Positions 50,086 to 62,400 of a stretch of 64,000 bases of DNA are shown one piece after another. The notes beneath the pieces were generated by a model. The model searched no databases and was not told the DNA's origin. It worked only from the letters and a program-made list of their open reading frames with translations. The stretch is from Scatophagus argus (Eukaryota; Chordata; Actinopteri; Scatophagidae), in contig NC_058508.1 of NCBI RefSeq assembly GCF_020382885.2, positions 4,704,055 to 4,768,054 on the forward strand, given 5' to 3'. A program made the translations under genes and the position numbers. Within the stretch, counting starts at the first letter, position 1, and each line of letters begins with the position of its first letter.

Positions 50086-52879
50086 ATGAGTGACGTGGTG
50101 CCTCCCACAGCCCTCAGTGAAGTCCAGCTCCGCTTCCTCTGCCACGATGACATAGAGAAGGTCAAGCTGCTCTGCGGTGATTGGTTCCCAATTGAGTAAG
50201 AGTCGTATTCAGTCAGTGTACCAGTGATGCTGTTTGTTAGGGTTGAAGTATCTTGCGTTCAAATCAGAATTTGGATAGTATAATTGTACCCCTTTAAAGC
50301 TGTCGATGAACATGTGTGCATAATTTATTGGGAAACAAAAAAAATTATGTAGCTCTAAAGTATGCATTACTGAGCTCATTAAGCCCCTCTCTTCCTGTAG
50401 TGTAGTTCAGTATCAGGGAGACGTGCACTTCAACTCCGGTATATGTCGATATGGGGGAACAGATTTGTTGCATGAATGGTAACGTTTCTGTCCTCTGGCT
50501 GCAGGTACCCAGACTCATGGTATCAGGACATCACCTCCAACAAGAAGTTTTTCTCCCTCGCTGCCACCTTCAGAGGAGGCATCGTGGGAATGATTGTGGC
50601 TGAAATCAAAGGCCGGACCAAAGTACACAAAGAGGTACAGCGATCAGCTTGGTTACGCAGTCACTTACACAAAACACTGGGATTTTACAAAGTGTATCCT
50701 TCGATGGTGTCACTGAGTGTGTTAATCGCTCAGCTGTAATTTGGAAAATGTCTTAAGTGGAACACATAGACATAGTACAGTCTGTTTTTAGTCTCCTAAT
50801 TAGATGATCCACATGCCCTTGACTGAGTTACACTCTGTCCTCTGTCATGAAACCAGAGTACCATATAATGGATACTAAGGTGAGGAGAAAGAAGCTGATG
50901 ATGGGAGGGCTGCTGCTAACTAACTGGTCTTTTCATTTTGAGAAACATAAACAAGGAGGAACACTAAAGAAAGAATGTTTTTCTTCTTCTCGTATAAATG
51001 AATGTGATAAGCCTTGTGCTGCTGTGCTTTGAACGTGGGTATTTGTAAATGTATACTGTCTGTAACAAGCTGTATGAAGTGGCACTAGAACATTACGGGA
51101 AAGGGTCTAAGTCCTATCCTAAAACAATAGGAAACTTGTCAGATGTGCAGTAACAAAATACAGGAGATTCAGTTTATTTAATGGGCTGAAATCTCTTCTC
51201 ACTTTAGGCGGTAGTTTTTTGAAAGCTGTTCACTCAGGAGTGCTTGCGGATAAAACTTAATTTTCCTTTTTAAGGAGTATTTGCATTTTGGAAAGTGCCT
51301 TCCTGGTGGGTAATTTGCCTAGGCAAATATGAACACAGAGTAACATCAAATTACCAAACTGAAAGATCTTTTTAAGTGATATGTTTGAATTCGATAAAGA
51401 ACCAAATTTAGTTTTTACAATCTATTTTGTGTTCCTAGAGTTCCTATTGTGTGATTTTAATCCATTATTATCTCTCTGTCTTTGTGTGTAAATGTGTGTG
51501 TGTGTGTGTTAGGATGGAGACATCCTGGCCTCCAGTTTCCCTGTGGACACACAGGTAGCCTACATCCTCAGCCTGGGAGTGGTCAAAGAATTCAGGAAAC
51601 ATGGCATAGGTACTGATCCCCTTTTCCCAGAAACTCTCTCACACAGTGACTTGCTTTGACACTTTGGAGGACATTGCATTGACTCATATCCATTACCTGG
51701 ACACTTTTCATAATCTTAACTATCACCACTAGTAGCTAAAGCACCACCCTTTACCCTAATCCAGAGGTAAAGGCAGCTAAGCCTGAACTTAAGCTACTGG
51801 AGGCAACACAGACAGGTTAATAACTGATAAACTCACCATAGAGTCCGACTTCTGCTCCTTGTCTTTGATGTATTTCTCACTGTTGATGTCCGTCAACAAC
51901 TTACATGCAAGAATCCATAACCATTTTCCATAAATCCCCATACATGTAAATGACCTAAAGCACAAAAAGGCCACCTGATGGAACAACATACAGTTTATAC
52001 AGTGGCTCCTACATGCACACTAATTGAATAATAATAATTAGTTTAATAACCAACTAGTATTTCTGATATTTCTGGCGAGGGAAGCAGCATTTAAACGGCT
52101 AGTCGCACACATCCCTACTTGTAACAATGACCTATAAATGACAAACATTCATAATTCATTTGAATTGCGATGTCCTCAATAATATTCTTGAAGGTATTTG
52201 TGCTAAAAATACACACAACATTGTCCTTTTGTGCAGCATTAATAGATCTTGTTATTGCTTAATCACTGCATTTACTGTAACCCACCTTTAAACCATTCAG
52301 GCTCCTTACTGCTGGACAGTTTGAAGGAGCACATCTCAACGACAGCGCAGGACCACTGTAAGGCAATCTACCTACACGTCCTCACCACCAACAACACTGC
52401 CATCCACTTCTATGAGAACAGGGACTTCAGGCAGCACCACTACCTGCCCTACTACTATTCCATACGAGGCGTCCTCAAAGATGGATTCACATATGTGCTC
52501 TACATCAATGGGGGTCATCCACCCTGGACAATATTATATCCTTTTGTGGAAGCAGGAAAAGAAATTTAATATTGTTTATTGGACAGTTTGTTTTCATATC
52601 TCACTCTGTATTGTAGAATCTTCAGCATCTTAATGAGAGGAGTTGTTATGCTGAGATACTAAATAGACAAACCAAACATAAATGTGCCATTTTTCTAGAT
52701 TTTCCTTAACTTCCCGTCCCACTGACTATATCCAGCACATCGGTTCAACCCTTGCGAGCCTGAGCCCCTGCTCCATCCCTCAGAGGTTGTACCGACAGGC
52801 CCAATCCCTGCTGCGCTCTCTGCTGCCCTGGTCCAACATCGCCTCCAAGACCGGCATACAGTACAGCAGAACAATGTGA
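50086..52879 (+). CDS. naa60: N-alpha-acetyltransferase 60 (NatF), Golgi
   Basis: This GNAT-fold enzyme acetylates N-termini of membrane proteins facing the cytosol at the Golgi. Coding exons are 50086-50195, 50505-50634, 51513-51609, 52301-52535 and 52723-52879: 729 bases, 242 residues, the same length as human NAA60 as I recall it. F34 (GDWFPIEYPD), Y97 (VAYILSLG) and H138 (IYLHVLTTNN) occupy the positions I recall as substrate-gating and catalytic in the human protein. The acetyl-CoA loop RKHGIGS is at 108-114. After DGFTYVLYINGGHPPW comes the C-terminal amphipathic membrane anchor (DYIQHIGSTLASL... to YSRTM). Introns 1-3 are GT-AG; the last is AT-AC of U12 type. The ATG is chosen because it restores the full conserved N-terminus. 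The intron 2 acceptor is preceded by TG repeats (about 51494-51509). Confidence 0.95.
52536..52722 (+). other. naa60: U12-type AT-AC intron of naa60
   Basis: The 187-base intron starts ATATCCTTTT and ends CCCAC. A branch motif TTTTCCTTAAC sits at 52700-52710, about 13 bases before the 3' end. These match the minor-spliceosome consensus for donor, branch site and spacing. Removing it joins codon 191 in frame and restores the conserved DYIQH C-terminus. No GT-AG solution in this interval does so. Confidence 0.9.
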
Positions 52880-53820
52880 CACAACGTGGTGGGTGTTGTG
52901 GCGGCAGGAGCTTATTTGAGTAGCTAGTACCATAACTATTTCTGTCCATTAGCAGATGTCTGATTTTCTCTTTTTCCCTTCTCTCTTCTCCTCTCCCTCC
53001 CTCTCTCTCTTTCTCTTTCTCCTTCTCTCTTTCTCTTTTTAGGAATTTCTCATCAGTCTTCCCCTGTACACACCAAGATGTACACGCACACTCTCACACC
53101 CCGTCTCATATGGCCTTCCACGCCCTGTCTTTGATGCGGCGACGCAGATTCAACCTGCTTTTCACCATTCGCATATTAGAATATTATTCCAGATTCAGTA
53201 CATCATTGTTCACACTAGATCCAGGTCTGCAGCTGTACTTCTCGGCTCAGTTCTAAACAGGGTTGTTGCATTTAATCAATCAAAGTGCAAGCTTAGTTTT
53301 CACATCGATGGACTGTGTGATTTGGTTAAACTATGCCATTTCTTTTAATTATTCACTGACTATACTATCGTGTTTATGCTTCACTGTCCCATAGTTGTTA
53401 TATAGTGACTAGTGTTTAAACAGCCATACCAAAGTCAAGCAGTGCTAGAACCGCATTCAACCCGGGCAGCAGAGCAAAGCGGAGGACCTGGTCCAGATAA
53501 ACCACGCTGACCCACGCAGATGGTGAACACAGGTGTGAAAGAGGTGTAACACACACACGCTGGCATCCCTACAGAGACTAAAGGTTCGACTCTGCTTATC
53601 TTTCTTTCCTCATCTTGTCCACCACTGTCACAGAGACTATGTACACTGTTTCTATATTGTATATACTAAGCTAATATATAAATTTCTCTCAATATGTATG
53701 TCTATTCTATGCTGTTCATAGGTCTAGTTGGAATATAACCCATCCTGTCCCCCTTTTTGATTATAGACTGAATCCAGAGTCAATTCCAGCTTGTGAAATA
53801 AAGACTCAAGAACAAGTTAA
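52880..53820 (+). other. naa60: naa60 3' UTR
   Basis: The region following the stop has a CT-rich tract at about 52970-53040 and ends near an AATAAA at 53797-53802. No other gene is seen. Confidence 0.55.
53797..53802 (+). promoter_or_regulatory. naa60: naa60 polyadenylation signal (AATAAA)
   Basis: AATAAA in the context GTGAAATAAAGACTC, 918 bases after the stop codon. Confidence 0.5.
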
Positions 53821-54377
53821 ATTTAATTGGGCTGTGATTCTAGCTATGTTGATAGGCTAGTAGACTAGAATAAGGCTAAATATACGCAGTACACAATGTA
53901 GATGGCTGATTGTAGATGGCCATATTTAGTAGCAACTGGAGTTTTCAAAAGAGGTTCTTCCCTTTTGAATATTCATGGAGTTGTCTGATTGTCTTTTTTC
54001 AGTAATTATACTGGTGACATCAGTACAGAAACATGTGCACATGTTCTAGTATGTTACTCAATACTTCCTGCGACGCAGAGTTTAGAGACACTTCACTTAT
54101 TATGCAGTGCTGTTTGAAGGTCTTACAAAAACAACTATCATCAGAACTCCAAGCAGAATGGCCTATCTACATTGTTTCCAAATGTTGCTCATACATAAAA
54201 GTGTAAAGGGGAGTTGCTCTGGTCCTTATTTTAGATATTTTAAATGCCTGTCTGTCTGCTCTGTGGCTGTAAAAATGCTGCTAATGTAGAGAAATGTCTA
54301 TTTGTTTGTCCAGATTTTAAAACAAGGCCCAGATTAGATTTTTATGTTGGCCTTTAAAAGAAATAAGAAAAAGCAAG

Positions 54378-54460
54378 TACACAGACACACACACACACAC
54401 ACACGTATACATATATATATATATACATACATATGTACACGTGTGTGTGTGTGTGTGTGG
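54378..54460. repeat. Compound AC-AT-GT near-palindromic microsatellite
   Basis: An AC run (about 54385-54404) is followed by an AT-rich core and then a GT run (about 54441-54459). The two arms are complementary and could pair as a hairpin with about ten or more GT/AC steps. Confidence 0.85.
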
Positions 54461-55094
54461 ACACAGAGTCAGAAATTAGTGACCAGCAAGTGCCAAATGT
54501 TGATCTGATCTGTCAATGGAAAGACAAATTAGCAAAATTCACCCTTGACTGGTAACTTTGTCAGTGAGTAACAATTTTACTGCATATTGTTGCACTTCGT
54601 AATGAATTATAAACCTGATCCAATATATCAGCGTCAGTGTATCAGTGAGCAAATCCTAGATTTTATACATGATAACAGCACTGAAAAAAGTAAGGGAACT
54701 GTGTGAAATGTGCATTTATAGTTACCAGGTGAACTTTTTTCACTTTACCAGCTCTGGGAAGGTAACTCAAGTAAATTTCAGATGTTGTGTATGCAATAAA
54801 CATGTTTCATTTTTTGATTGATTGTAAAGACTGAGTCAGTGTGACCACCCCTACTGTGTGACTGTTTTACATTGTTGTAACGTTTTCATCATAATACATT
54901 GTCATAAACCAGAGCCTTGTTTCCATTCACAAAATGCCATGGTTTCAGCTGTTTGTCTTAAAGGGGCACACCAATGGATTAACTTTGTATTTCCATGAAT
55001 TTGGTAATACTTTAGACAGAGACTGTGTTCAAAAAACAAAGGTCACACCATATCAAAGCACCAAAGACTGAGATATCCTCATTTTTACAACCAT

Positions 55095-55330
55095 GATTCC
55101 AAAAGGTTGGGACCCTGTGCAAGATATTAATAAACAGAATGTTTGACAGAATGACATAAACTCAATGGAAAACGGACAGTGTATTTTATGCTTTACCTCA
55201 TCAACTTCATTGATGTGTGTAAATACCCGTCTATTCTAAATTTGATGCCAACAACATGTCCTCAACAAGTTGGTACAGGAGCACCAAAAGACTGGGAAAG
55301 CTGTTGAATGTCCCAAAAAAACACTTGTTT
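55095..55330 (+). mobile_element. Dispersed DNA-transposon-like repeat, copy 2
   Basis: ATTCCAAAAGGTTGGGACCC begins it. AAATTTGATGCCAACAACAT, GGTACAGGAGCACCAAAAGA and CTGGGAAAGCTGTTGAATG follow, parallel to the copy at 33991. It is noncoding and degenerate. Confidence 0.5.
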
Positions 55331-58300
55331 GTGCCACAGTTTGTTTGCTAATTTCTGTTTATGTTAAAGTCAGGCCTTTCAAAATCAAAGTGTGAGTCAA
55401 TCTTCAAAAACACTGGATCCTACTCTACCCATAATGCAACTTGAAATGATCTTTGTTAGACCTGCCCTAACTGTTAAACACATATGTCTTTCAGACTCCC
55501 AGTGTCAGTGCTGTCTTTTTCCAATGCCCAAGAGATATGACATTGTCAGGGTTATTTCCCCCATCCACAGCAGACATGATACAACTGTTTTCAAAGGCTG
55601 GATGGTACGCCCTGATGATTATACTGATACACTTCATGTGTAATACCAGTGGAGTGCCCACTTAAATATATTGTAAAAAAAAAAAAAATACAAAACAAAA
55701 CAAAAAAAAACTGTTCTGTTCATTATATCCTTATCACCTAGAATATCTGGTGCCTCACAGGTGCATTAGCAGCATCAGCATCCTGCTGAAAACAGTGCAT
55801 CTCAAGAACCTCTTAAGTGCTTCCAGGGAATGGAAAAAAATTGGTTGATTTTCTCATTAACCCTCATTCATTTTTAATACTGAGTGCATATGAGGGGGGT
55901 GTGCTTGGTCCAGGACCATGAAGGCCTTTCTGCATATGATATGGTTTGAAAAATGTGTTACAAAAAAAAAAGAAACAAATGGGTTGTTGTTTTGTTGTTA
56001 TTTAGCTGATGCAGCGAGGCCAGTGGATTTGTTTTATTCTACCAGGTTCAAATCTTTGAGCCTCTTGTAATGTCACTCGTCATTAACCGTAGAGCAGCAG
56101 TCAACTTCCAGTATTCCTCTGTGGCAAACGACACACATTTATTTAAAAGGAGAAATAAAGGTCATGTCTGTACTTAGTAGTAAATCTGTTTTTGCTGATT
56201 TGGTGCATGTACAACTGCAAAATTAAAATGTCTCATCATTCTTTGGGAAATGTCCATTATCAAAACTGTACATTAGAGTGGTGTTTATTTCCACACATAC
56301 ACATAAAAAAGTCTATTCTGTACTAATCTGTTTTTAAAAGACCAAGAGAATCATTTGTGGTGCACAACTGTAGCAGCCATTGTTGTGGTACTGACCCACA
56401 GTCACAGGCACCCAAGACCATCATTAATGCTCAGTCACCATAGTAGTCAACTTGTGTCATGAGAACATCATGCTAGCCAGTCTCCAACTGTACTGCAACT
56501 GCAGGGACATGCATAGAATAGCAGCAGCAAGATATCCATATTAGTCATATCTATCTGTGTGTCTTTAGGCTGCACAGATATGTGGTCAGTGTGTTCTTTT
56601 CTGGGTTGAATTCACATTTTTCTGGAGGTGGGGATAGTCAGATCAGCCATATTTTCTGTGCATAATGATGTTAATGTCATTTGTCATTCAGTTTCAAGTT
56701 CAAAGTTTCAACTTTGTAACATAACAAACTTTGTTTTATATCATTTTGCTGGTTGCCTGTAACTTATTTTCCTTGACAAATTTCATCAAATAAATAGCTG
56801 ATAAACAGCTGAATGTGATATGGCATGTGATCAGTTTTCACAGTCTGCTCTTGATAATGTATGTATAATTGGTTACAGCTGGGAAAATGGGATTTTTTTT
56901 TTCAAATATTACTTTGATATTTTCCTATTATGTTTATATATAATAATAACTGCCTCAGTGTGTGTGCCTGGGCCCACTGCTCGCATCACATCACATCACA
57001 TCACATGCTTATTGACCAAAGCGATAGCGATATTTAACACCAGAGCTGTGCCAGCATTACGCAGAGCCACTGTTATGCATGACAAACACAGAGAAGTCTG
57101 AGGGGAAAATGACAGGGGCTTTGTGGGGGTCTGTTTGTGCACATGCCAGCTGTACTGTAACTTCATTTCAGTCAGTGTTTTCAGTCAAGGACAAGAGAGT
57201 GAGAAGAAGGCGACCAGATAATGATTGTATCATTGCGTGCTCTCAGTCAGTGGCATTTATTACCAAATGTGTCTGCAGTGTGCCGCAAAGTGGGTTTCAG
57301 GGGTCCATGTTGAAATAGAAATGACTGCAAACCAGAAATGGTTGGTCAGTTTTATCTTGTGAGAATGCTTTGGCTTTGTCAGTGCAGTTTTCCTCACTCT
57401 TTGATGAGTAGATAGGCAAAGATAATTTGGTCCCTTTAGAGTGCTCTTTATTTTTATTTGATTTGTTGCATGTATTAAAATAGTGTGTGCCAAGCCAATT
57501 TTATAGCTGATGCTTTTTGGAATTTAATCTAATACAACTCGCCTTGGTGGTGTTGCTGTGATGAATAAGTAATTTTTTCATGATGTGATTTGTTTGTTTT
57601 TGCTTAACCTCTGTGCATATGAAGGGCAAAATGGGAAATCTCAGACTCACCCTTTGTTAAAATCTCAGTACCTTTACTCCCACTGTCTCTTTTCCCAAAG
57701 TAACACCAGTATGTATGCTCTGCTCCCACCTCTGCTCTTTTTTTGTTTTTCTCACATGGGTTGTACAAAAGGGAAAAATAGTCTGTGGAAGTGATAAAGG
57801 AGAGCAATTTAAAAAGTTATTACACATTACACAACTGCTGTGAGTTCATTATGTAACCACAGAACACATATACAGAAATATAGTTCTCATTCACGTTCAG
57901 ATCCAATAAATATGTAGTTATGTCTCCCTCTGCTGAATAGGATGAGACACTTCATGTGGACTTTCTTTCTGGTTCATCCAGTTTAATACCAGGCCACTTT
58001 CTATAGTCCAACTGTCCTTGTCACTTTTTTTTTACCCAGGGTTCAATTTTTCTGGAAGAATCATCATTTAAAAATCTATCTAATCTAAGAATCTGTCTGT
58101 CTAGTTTTGATTTGAGATTACATTAGAGTCATAAGAGACAAAACTAAGCATCTGAAAATACCCTAGAAGGTAATTTAACAACACTTTTTGCCATTCTGTA
58201 GGCATTTTCACAATTCTTAAACACTCTTTTAAACGTGATTAAAAAAAACTTCATTTGCAGCAGAATATATTAGATTTTTAACCTGTTTCCCATGTTATTG

Positions 58301-58619
58301 ATGTATTTCTTAACACAAATGTATATCGTCTTGCTCATTTTGATGATTAGAATAGTCCTTTGGATTCTGGAAAAAATAGATTTTTTTTTAAGATTTATTT
58401 TTTTTAAAAAATGTATGCTTTTCTCCATAGTATTGAATTTCCATGAACATCTTTATTTTTGCGATTGCTAACAGCTCATCATTTCTTTTCCTGGCATAAA
58501 TGCACTTCCATGAAAATCACTTGCAATAACAATCCAGCTGCTCACATTCAAACTATCCTCGGCTGTTAGCTTTGCGGGTTGTGTAATGTGTTTACGGTAC
58601 ATTGCGTGTTTTTTGATGT

Positions 58620-58878
58620 CGCATTGTAGGGTCCGTTACGGTGAAAGAGCTCTCAAGTGACGCCACTGTGGAACCAGTTACGCCCACTCAGAGACCCAGG
58701 GAGAGAGAGAGAGAGTGAAAAGAGCAAGTATTTACTCTGCTGTGACTCTGGCGTACTGAACTCATCCCCAGAAGGAACAAACAATACGTATTCAGCTAAA
58801 CTTTGATCAAAGTTTTACTTTTGTCTGCTTTTGTTCGGCTGGAGAACATCCTTCAGTCGTTAAGTTGGAGGAAACAAG
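58620..58878 (+). other. Probable promoter and untranslated first exon of an unidentified gene
   Basis: A stretch with GAGTGAC-like GC-richer sequence, a GAGAGA tract near 58700 and a strong donor GGAAACAAG|GTGAGTG at 58878. There is no good start codon in a sustained frame, so it is most likely 5' UTR. The coding exons were not found before the window ends at 64000. Confidence 0.4.
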
Positions 58879-59264
58879 GTGAGTGATGGACTCAAACACT
58901 CACGAACAGCTAAGTCAGACAGGTTTTACTCAGTGAATGCCACATAGTAAATTCCCGCCGCAGTTAGCTAACTTCATTTTTTTTTTTTTTTTATCAGAAG
59001 CTAGCTGTCAAAATTTAAGATAAGTTCCATTAAATAAAGCATTTGGTATACAGAACGGTAATAATTGTGTTTTGTGGTTGCTGTCGAGGTTGTCACTTTA
59101 TCGTTTTTGCTTTGAAACTTATTAGTGGCCCTGAAGTCCATTTGGTTTCCACAATGTTTCCTTCCCATTACGAATTGTGTTTTCCTGGGGCGTTCATTTC
59201 CTTTGAGGTTGGGGCAAACAACCAAGCAAGCGGACGCCAGCCAACAACATAAAGAAAGAGGAGG

Positions 59265-59265
<1 letters not shown>

Positions 59266-59317
<52 letters not shown>

Positions 59318-59340
59318 TGTCTGTCTGTCTGTCTGTGTGT
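59266..59340. repeat. Long GT microsatellite with TCTG block
   Basis: An uninterrupted GT run passes into CTGT tetramers and back to GTGT. Confidence 0.95.
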
Positions 59341-59401
59341 ATGCGTGAGAGTGTACACTTTGTGTTATCCAATTACCTTTGCACACAAGTCTGAGACGAT
59401 G

Positions 59402-59403
<2 letters not shown>

Positions 59404-59484
<81 letters not shown>
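59404..59484. repeat. Long GT microsatellite with GA tail
   Basis: A GT run of some thirty units ends in a short GA run. It lies only about 60 bases from the previous tract. Confidence 0.95.
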
Positions 59485-62400
59485 TGAACAAGACAGAAGC
59501 TTTCATTCATAGATTTGAAAAGGTTTTCTCTCAACACAAACCTCTCACTCTGGGTTAATGAAGTGCAGGAAGATGAGCTTCTGTGGGTGCTTAAGAGCTG
59601 TAGGATGTTGCCAGTATCTTTGAGCAGGTTATTATAGGATGTGAATGTGTGCATTAATCACAGAGGAGAGCAGATTTGGAGGGGAGCCCTTGTTTTTGTG
59701 CCCCATCTCAGGCCTGTTGTTGGTTGAAACAAAAAACATCAGCTGATGAGGTGGGCATGGGATGTGTGTGAGTTCTGTGAGTTTGCACACACAAAAAGTC
59801 CCAGGTTTCTAATGAAGGGCATCTTCTTGGTATGATGACAGTTTCAGTCAGGATGTGGCTGTTCTATAAGGTTGACGTGTCCCCCTCCAACTTTAGATTT
59901 GCATGCACGTTTGCAGAAACAGATTTACGGGCCTGAATTTCATCAGCCTACTTCTGTTCCAGACATCACAGATTGACTGAAGTTGTTGTGGAACACCCAC
60001 ATGCATATTACTGCATGTCTTAGCTTGTTCAGGGGCTGACAGGACTTTCTGGTGCTCCATGTAAAGAGGCCTCTTATATGAACTGAGTTAAATATAAGGT
60101 TGCTTTTATATTGGTTTACAGCGCAGTATTCTTCTTATTTATGTGACAACTCCTCAGAGGAAGACAGCACAACATCATGTTCAAACATTTGCTACTCAGC
60201 TCATGTTTGGTAACATAAATTATTTTTTATCATTTAAAATAACATTGAAGGGCAAACCGTTTCTTCAGCAGTTTTCATGAGCGTCTGGAAATCATTCATG
60301 GAGAAATCCATGACAGAGGATGATATTCCGATGTCACTGTCAATAGACCAGAATGCACTGCAGCCAGAAGACATCCCCTTCTGGGGAAAATGGGCATGAT
60401 TTGGCTAACTGTATATGTCAAGGATGGGCAGCATTTTTTCCCAGAGGGTCATACTGATCGAGATGAAGTGAGTGTAGGACCACAAATCTGGCCATTTTTG
60501 AACCGCCCTTTTAGCACAGAATGATGGTCCTTCTGTTTTGCAAGCTTGTATGATGACATGTTTTGTTTTCATTTCTTGGATGGTTGATTGTTTTGTAAAA
60601 AAGTAATCCACCTGGCAATCAGATTGGGACAAAGTGTCAAGGCTTTTTATTTTCTTTCCCACAATGACAATTTTGTCAAGCTTAGTCTGAGAAATGTCTG
60701 TTGATGTTGCATTCCTTGTACATGATGATATTCTCTTGACATGTGGAACACTGGCCTACTGCCTTTTGTGAGCAAATATATAGATGCCCATTCCTGGTTT
60801 AAAATAATAATCAGAGCCAACTTCTTCTCTTTTAGAACCATTCATCCTTAACATAACAACTGCTAACATAACCTGTGAAATGAGGGGAGTGGGCATTGGC
60901 CATTGTAATTCATTAACAACGCTGTCTGTCGCTCATTATTTTGGGGTTCATTTCAATTTTCTTTGAGGACACTGCAGACCGGATTGAGATTGTGTGGTAT
61001 ACGGTATGTACTACATACTAATCTTTATGGTGGGCAGTTGGTAAACATGAAGTCCACATACTTAAATGTTTTCTGTGGAAATTATACAGATATTAATCAA
61101 ACTGTTTCTTCAGAATGTTGCTTTCACTGTAACTGAGCAGCTTCCTCATTTTCCTTCGCATTTCGCATTGTGGGAGAAAAATGTACATCAGCAGGTTTCT
61201 CAAAAAGTGTTATCAGTAGTCTTTATTTTGTCACTTTTCCAGTTGAACCCACTGCATAATCTACACTACCAACCTGCTTACAATTAGCATGTAGTATGGA
61301 GTTAGGGCAAAGCTTCAGTATTGTCAACTGAGAACTAAGTGGGGGATTCAGAAGGAAAACAGCCTCTACATTAAAACAATGCAGGGGCTTCATTGGTGGG
61401 GGTATGTAGACAATGGGAAACAGTGCAGGAAGTCCAGTTTGAGTAACAGATTAATGCATTTAAAGGCGTATCGGACAACAAAACACTGCACAGCAGTTTG
61501 TAATAATCACAGGCAGGACTGCACAACTCGGTGGAAACAGTTATATCTTTCATTTTTTTGCTGGAGACCCCTGTGTCGGTCAAAGTCATTCTGAACTGTC
61601 ATCCACATACAACACTCAGTGTGAGTGTTTTGAGTGTCTGATTTATGGCCTGCTCTGTATTTTTTTTTCGCCCCATAAAACTGCTAGTTTAAGGGTTTTA
61701 ATTGTTTTGCATTCTCACTTTTTCAGCCATATCACTCCAGTGTTTTTGTGCTGTCAGTCTGAATGTGTCTTCTCCCCACCATCTGAACTGAAGGAGCAGC
61801 AGAGTTGATATGATATAATAATGATATCTTTAACAATTCACCAGTACATGTTCTGTGAGAAGTGATCTGAGTAAAAGCATCCAATTTTGGGTTGCTTGTT
61901 TCCCACATGACACTGCAAAAATTCAGGGGACGTCTTTATCGTTACGAGACCAAAGGTACACAAGCTGCAAGCACAGGCTTCATGTTTGTCTACTCTATCA
62001 TAAATGCTTGCCTTCAGAATGTCTGCTGTGCTGTTAATTGTGCTGTTATGGCACTTTAAAGATTCACTATGGTTTTTATGGCTGTGCCTTTTACAGCTGG
62101 AGATGAGCTTGTTGTGAAGGTCTTCCATGTTGTTGTGCAATATGATCAGTTGTAATAGTCCCCTGTGATTACTGGCTGAAGGCAGTGAGAGAGAGGTTGT
62201 CTGTTACAAAGGCAGGAGAAGCTGGTATGAGCTGATGGCTTCACACTGTGGCTTGAAAAATGATCAAAGTCATTCTCTGTCAATTAATGGACTCATTATT
62301 TCAGCAAAAATTGAGGAACACGCTATTGTGTGTATATTGTGTATAGTGTTCGCACAGAAGGTGAAACCAATCCACAGTTAAGGAGACAAAATGTTACTGG

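Larger units (their letters stand above)
53821..58610. other. Intergenic region downstream of naa60
   Basis: No gene recognised. It contains an AC/AT/GT near-palindrome at 54378-54460, a dispersed repeat at about 55095-55330, A-rich tracts near 55675-55710, and a CACAT pentamer run at about 56985-57006. Confidence 0.5.

Noticed and set aside
52546-52698. GT-AG alternative for the last naa60 intron (GT at 52546, AG at 52698)
   Set aside because: It would read into a stop within nine codons and lose the conserved C-terminus. The U12 AT-AC sites restore it exactly.
59001-59654. Several open frames of Cys/Val or Thr/His repeats
   Set aside because: These are all translations of GT/CA microsatellites.
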